Shown: positions 20,527 to 22,108 of the stretch, piece by piece | Layout of the letters: each line of letters begins with the position of its first letter | How positions within the stretch are numbered: the first letter of the stretch is position 1 | Source: Candidatus Collierbacteria bacterium | Lineage (GTDB): Bacteria; Patescibacteriota; Microgenomatia; UBA1400; MFAQ01 | Length of the DNA stretch: 22,108 nt | Assembly (NCBI GenBank): GCA_903873735.1 | Contig: CAIQPO010000077.1 | Span: 1 to 22,108 of the forward strand | Reading direction: 5' to 3' | Notes under the pieces: generated by a model | What the model was told of the DNA's origin: nothing | Databases searched by the model: none | What the model saw: the letters and a program-made list of their open reading frames with translations, nothing else | Made by a program: the position numbers and the translations under genes

Positions 20527-21549
20527 ATGAAGAAAACCAAAAAGAAGGTCGTGGTTATTGGAGGAGGTACAGGCACATATACTCTTCTTCTTGGTTTAAA
20601 AGCCTTACCGATTGATATTTCAGTAATAGTTACCATGACCGATTCAGGTGGTAGCAATCGAGTGATCAGAGATGAGTTTGGTCTACTACCTACATCAGAC
20701 CTTCGCCAAGCATTAGTTGCCCTTGCTTCAGATGAAGTAGACGATTTATTTAGAAAACTCTTTACCTACCGCTACCATCAAGGCACAGGTATCAATGGCA
20801 TGACTTTTGGGAATCTTTTTATGCTGGCACTTACCGACATCCTAGGATCACAGAAGGAAGCGCTTAATCAAACAGCCAGGCTCTTGGGCGTTACGGGAAA
20901 CATTCTTCCGGTAACCTACGACAACTCCCAGCTTCTTGCCAGGTACGACAACGGTAAACAAGTTTTGGGGGAGCATTTTATCGATGAACCTCACGACGAC
21001 TTTATCAATCATCACATTATCGATCTTGAAACAATACCAAAGGCTGAAGCCAATCAAGAGGCTGTAAAAGCTATTAAAGATGCTGATATTCTTGTATTCG
21101 CCCCAGGTGACCTATATACCAGCATACTAAGCTGCGTCGTAGTTAATGGAATATCTCAAGCCATTCAGGCAACCAGAGCCAAAAAAGTATTTATCGTTAA
21201 TCTAATGACCAAGCATGGTCAAACACACGACTTCAAAGCTTCAGATTTCTGTCTTGAGCTCTCAAAATATATTGGGGGAATGAATCCAGACTATATTTTA
21301 ATAAACAAAAAAATAAAACTAAACAAGTCTATAGCCAAGAGATATGCCGATGAAAAATCCAGTATTGTCGAGGACGATCTTGAAAGCTATAAAGACAATA
21401 TCTTTGGGACTACCATTGTGAGAAAAAATTTTACCTCTAGCGAAATCTTCGAAACACCCAAAGGCGACAAATTAAAAAGAAGCTTAGTTAGGCACGATCC
21501 TCGCAAGCTCGCCAGGGTAATTCAACAAATTATCCAAGAAAAGATTTAG
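20527..21549 (+). CDS. yvcK: Gluconeogenesis factor YvcK / CofD-like protein
   Basis: A 340-residue YvcK-family protein. The N-terminal nucleotide-binding loop is VVVIGGGTGTYTLL (8-21), followed by the family hallmark TMTDSGGSNRVIRDEFGLLP and SDLRQALVALA. NGMTFGNLFMLAL and FAPGDLYTSILSCVVVNGI come further on. YvcK binds UDP-sugars and supports cell wall synthesis and growth on gluconeogenic carbon in Firmicutes; CofD relatives transfer lactyl-phosphate. The YvcK-type sequence and the lack of F420 genes favour YvcK. There is no ribosome site. The ATG is 11 nt after the tRNA-Val discriminator base, so tRNA 3'-processing would leave an mRNA with an 11-nt leader. Confidence 0.95.
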   Translation: MKKTKKKVVVIGGGTGTYTLLLGLKALPIDISVIVTMTDSGGSNRVIRDEFGLLPTSDLRQALVALASDEVDDLFRKLFTYRYHQGTGINGMTFGNLFMLALTDILGSQKEALNQTARLLGVTGNILPVTYDNSQLLARYDNGKQVLGEHFIDEPHDDFINHHIIDLETIPKAEANQEAVKAIKDADILVFAPGDLYTSILSCVVVNGISQAIQATRAKKVFIVNLMTKHGQTHDFKASDFCLELSKYIGGMNPDYILINKKIKLNKSIAKRYADEKSSIVEDDLESYKDNIFGTTIVRKNFTSSEIFETPKGDKLKRSLVRHDPRKLARVIQQIIQEKI

Positions 21550-21574
21550 GCTTCAATAAAATAAGACATGATAG

Positions 21575-21580
21575 TATAAT
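21575..21580 (+). promoter_or_regulatory. -10 box of tRNA-Phe
   Basis: A perfect TATAAT lies 9 nt before the tRNA, so the primary transcript would carry only two or three extra 5' bases. Confidence 0.65.
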
Positions 21581-21589
21581 TACAGCTAT

Positions 21590-21662
21590 GCCGAGGTAGC
21601 CAAGGTAGTCACGGCGGGAGTCTGAAAAACTTCAGATGTGTGTGCAATTCACACCCTCGGCA
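21590..21662 (+). tRNA. tRNA-Phe (anticodon GAA)
   Basis: The acceptor is GCCGAGG/CCTCGGC. The D arm is GCC/GGC. The anticodon arm is GGAGT-CTGAAAA-ACTTC. The variable loop has four bases. The T arm is GTGTG-TGCAATT-CACAC. The discriminator A is at 21662 and CCA is not encoded. The T-loop reads TGC instead of the near-universal TTC, so position 55 is G. Confidence 0.9.
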
Positions 21663-21663
21663 C

Positions 21664-21685
21664 AAAACCGTTCAGCGGTTTTTTT
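21664..21685 (+). terminator. Intrinsic terminator of tRNA-Phe
   Basis: AAAACCG-TTCAG-CGGTTTT followed by three more T. The core is only three G-C pairs, but the T-run and its position right after the tRNA support it. Confidence 0.7.
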
Positions 21686-21693
21686 GCTCACTG

Positions 21694-21724
21694 TGTTAAA
21701 ATATCAATACAAACGCAAGTTTGT
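21694..21724 (+). promoter_or_regulatory. Extended -10 promoter and 5' leader hairpin of tRNA-Gly
   Basis: TGT-TAAAAT (21694-21702) is an extended -10. Six bases further on begins ACAAAC-GCAA-GTTTGT (21709-21724), a perfect 6-bp stem with a GNRA tetraloop. It ends 2 nt before the tRNA. The expected start site coincides with the first base of the stem. Confidence 0.55.
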
Positions 21725-21726
21725 TT

Positions 21727-21801
21727 GCGGGAGTAGTTCAGTAGTAGAATGCTTCCTTGCCAAGGAAGAGGTCGCGGGTGCGAGACCCGTCTCCCGCTCC
21801 A
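21727..21801 (+). tRNA. tRNA-Gly (anticodon GCC), CCA encoded
   Basis: The acceptor is GCGGGAG/CTCCCGC (perfect). The anticodon arm is CTTCC-TTGCCAA-GGAAG. The T arm is GCGGG-TGCGAGA-CCCGT. The discriminator T is followed by an encoded CCA, the only one in this window. As in tRNA-Phe, T-loop position 55 is G. A perfect 6-bp inverted repeat joins its 3' end to the trailer (21796-21812). Confidence 0.95.
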
Positions 21802-21811
21802 TTTTTTGGAG

Positions 21812-22108
21812 CTAGTCAGCTTTTCCCTCTTTTTTAATGGTTTTCCAGTGATATAGATATAGTGGTACACCTACAGCAATCATAGCCAGGCTGTTGCTTA
21901 GCTGTCTTTTTCTAAAATTATCTTGCTCAGTCTTGTTTCTATACTCAAGCTCTTCTCTAGTCATCGTGGGCTTACCCTCAACTACTGGAATAGAATCAGG
22001 ATACATTGAATAGTCAGAAACTTTAAACACATAGGTCTTTAATACCAAATCTGCCATCTGAATACTGCCAATCACCGAAATTAATAGTCCCACAAACGAA
22101 AACAAATA
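21812..22108 (-). CDS. C-terminal part of a small membrane protein (runs off the window)
   Basis: The reading frame is open to the last base of the window. A TTG at 22105 could be a start, but the codon before it (TAT) continues the frame, so the gene probably begins outside. At least 98 codons are visible. A hydrophobic segment lies at the visible N-terminus (FVGLLISVIGSIQMADLVL). A polar helical linker (TREELEYRNKTEQDNFRKRQ) is followed by a second membrane helix (SLAMIAVGVPLYLYHW) and a basic tail. The family is not firmly recognised; it is reminiscent of DUF5671-type CPR membrane proteins. Its stop is 10 nt from the convergent tRNA-Gly gene. Confidence 0.65.
   Translation of the reverse strand, partial: YLFSFVGLLISVIGSIQMADLVLKTYVFKVSDYSMYPDSIPVVEGKPTMTREELEYRNKTEQDNFRKRQLSNSLAMIAVGVPLYLYHWKTIKKEGKAD

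Noticed and set aside
20325..21662. Identical acceptor stems (GCCGAGG/CCTCGGC) of tRNA-Leu(GAG) and tRNA-Phe as a recombination repeat
   Set aside because: Only seven bases per arm are shared and the rest differs; similar acceptor stems among tRNAs are common.
1..22108. CRISPR array, transposase, integrase or rRNA genes
   Set aside because: No regularly spaced repeats, no recognisable recombinase product and no rRNA-like sequence were seen on either strand.

Overview
The window looks like a chromosomal segment of a low-GC, reduced-genome bacterium, most likely a member of the Candidate Phyla Radiation (Patescibacteria; Microgenomates- or Katanobacteria-like). This is inferred from gene style and content, not from a database search. 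TGA is used as a stop (uvrB, secG), so the code is the standard bacterial one and not the UGA=Gly code of Gracilibacteria. Genes are tightly packed, with many 1-8 nt overlaps. Most starts have no Shine-Dalgarno sequence; instead a TATAAT-like -10 box sits 6-11 nt before the ATG, which suggests leaderless mRNAs.

Layout. (1) 1-3016: a small SD-led gene of unknown function, a terminator, uvrB and a small charged protein. (2) 3026-11527: an AT-rich accessory block of nine genes in alternating orientation. It holds an APH-fold kinase, a SAM methyltransferase, a GT2 glycosyltransferase, an HprK-like P-loop protein, two GT4 glycosyltransferases, a HAD phosphatase, a histidine phosphatase and a second, paralogous HprK-like protein. 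(3) 11614-17532: uvrA, a secreted membrane-anchored transglutaminase-like protein and a uvrC lacking its C-terminal HhH domain. They are chained by a 1-nt overlap and then a 134-nt dual-coding overlap. (4) 17553-19540: a YvlD/holin-IV-like membrane protein, secG and a membrane-anchored family-5 solute-binding protein. (5) 19541-21801: five tRNA genes (Leu-CAG, Leu-GAG, Val-TAC, Phe-GAA, Gly-GCC), a pair of SD-led small membrane proteins on the minus strand, and yvcK. (6) The right edge holds the end of a minus-strand membrane protein.

How it works together. uvrB, uvrA and uvrC give the complete nucleotide excision repair nuclease, split by the block in (2). The block combines three glycosyl transfer enzymes, one methyl transfer enzyme, three phosphotransferase-like proteins and two phosphatases. 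It has no flippase, polymerase, transporter or peptide precursor. I read it as a pathway for a phosphorylated, methylated glycoconjugate or glycolipid of unknown structure. The two HprK-like proteins share an enlarged, non-canonical P-loop and are the best candidate for something undescribed. No stretch over 300 bases lacks a gene; the longest gaps are 1-146, 11528-11613 and 20216-20324.
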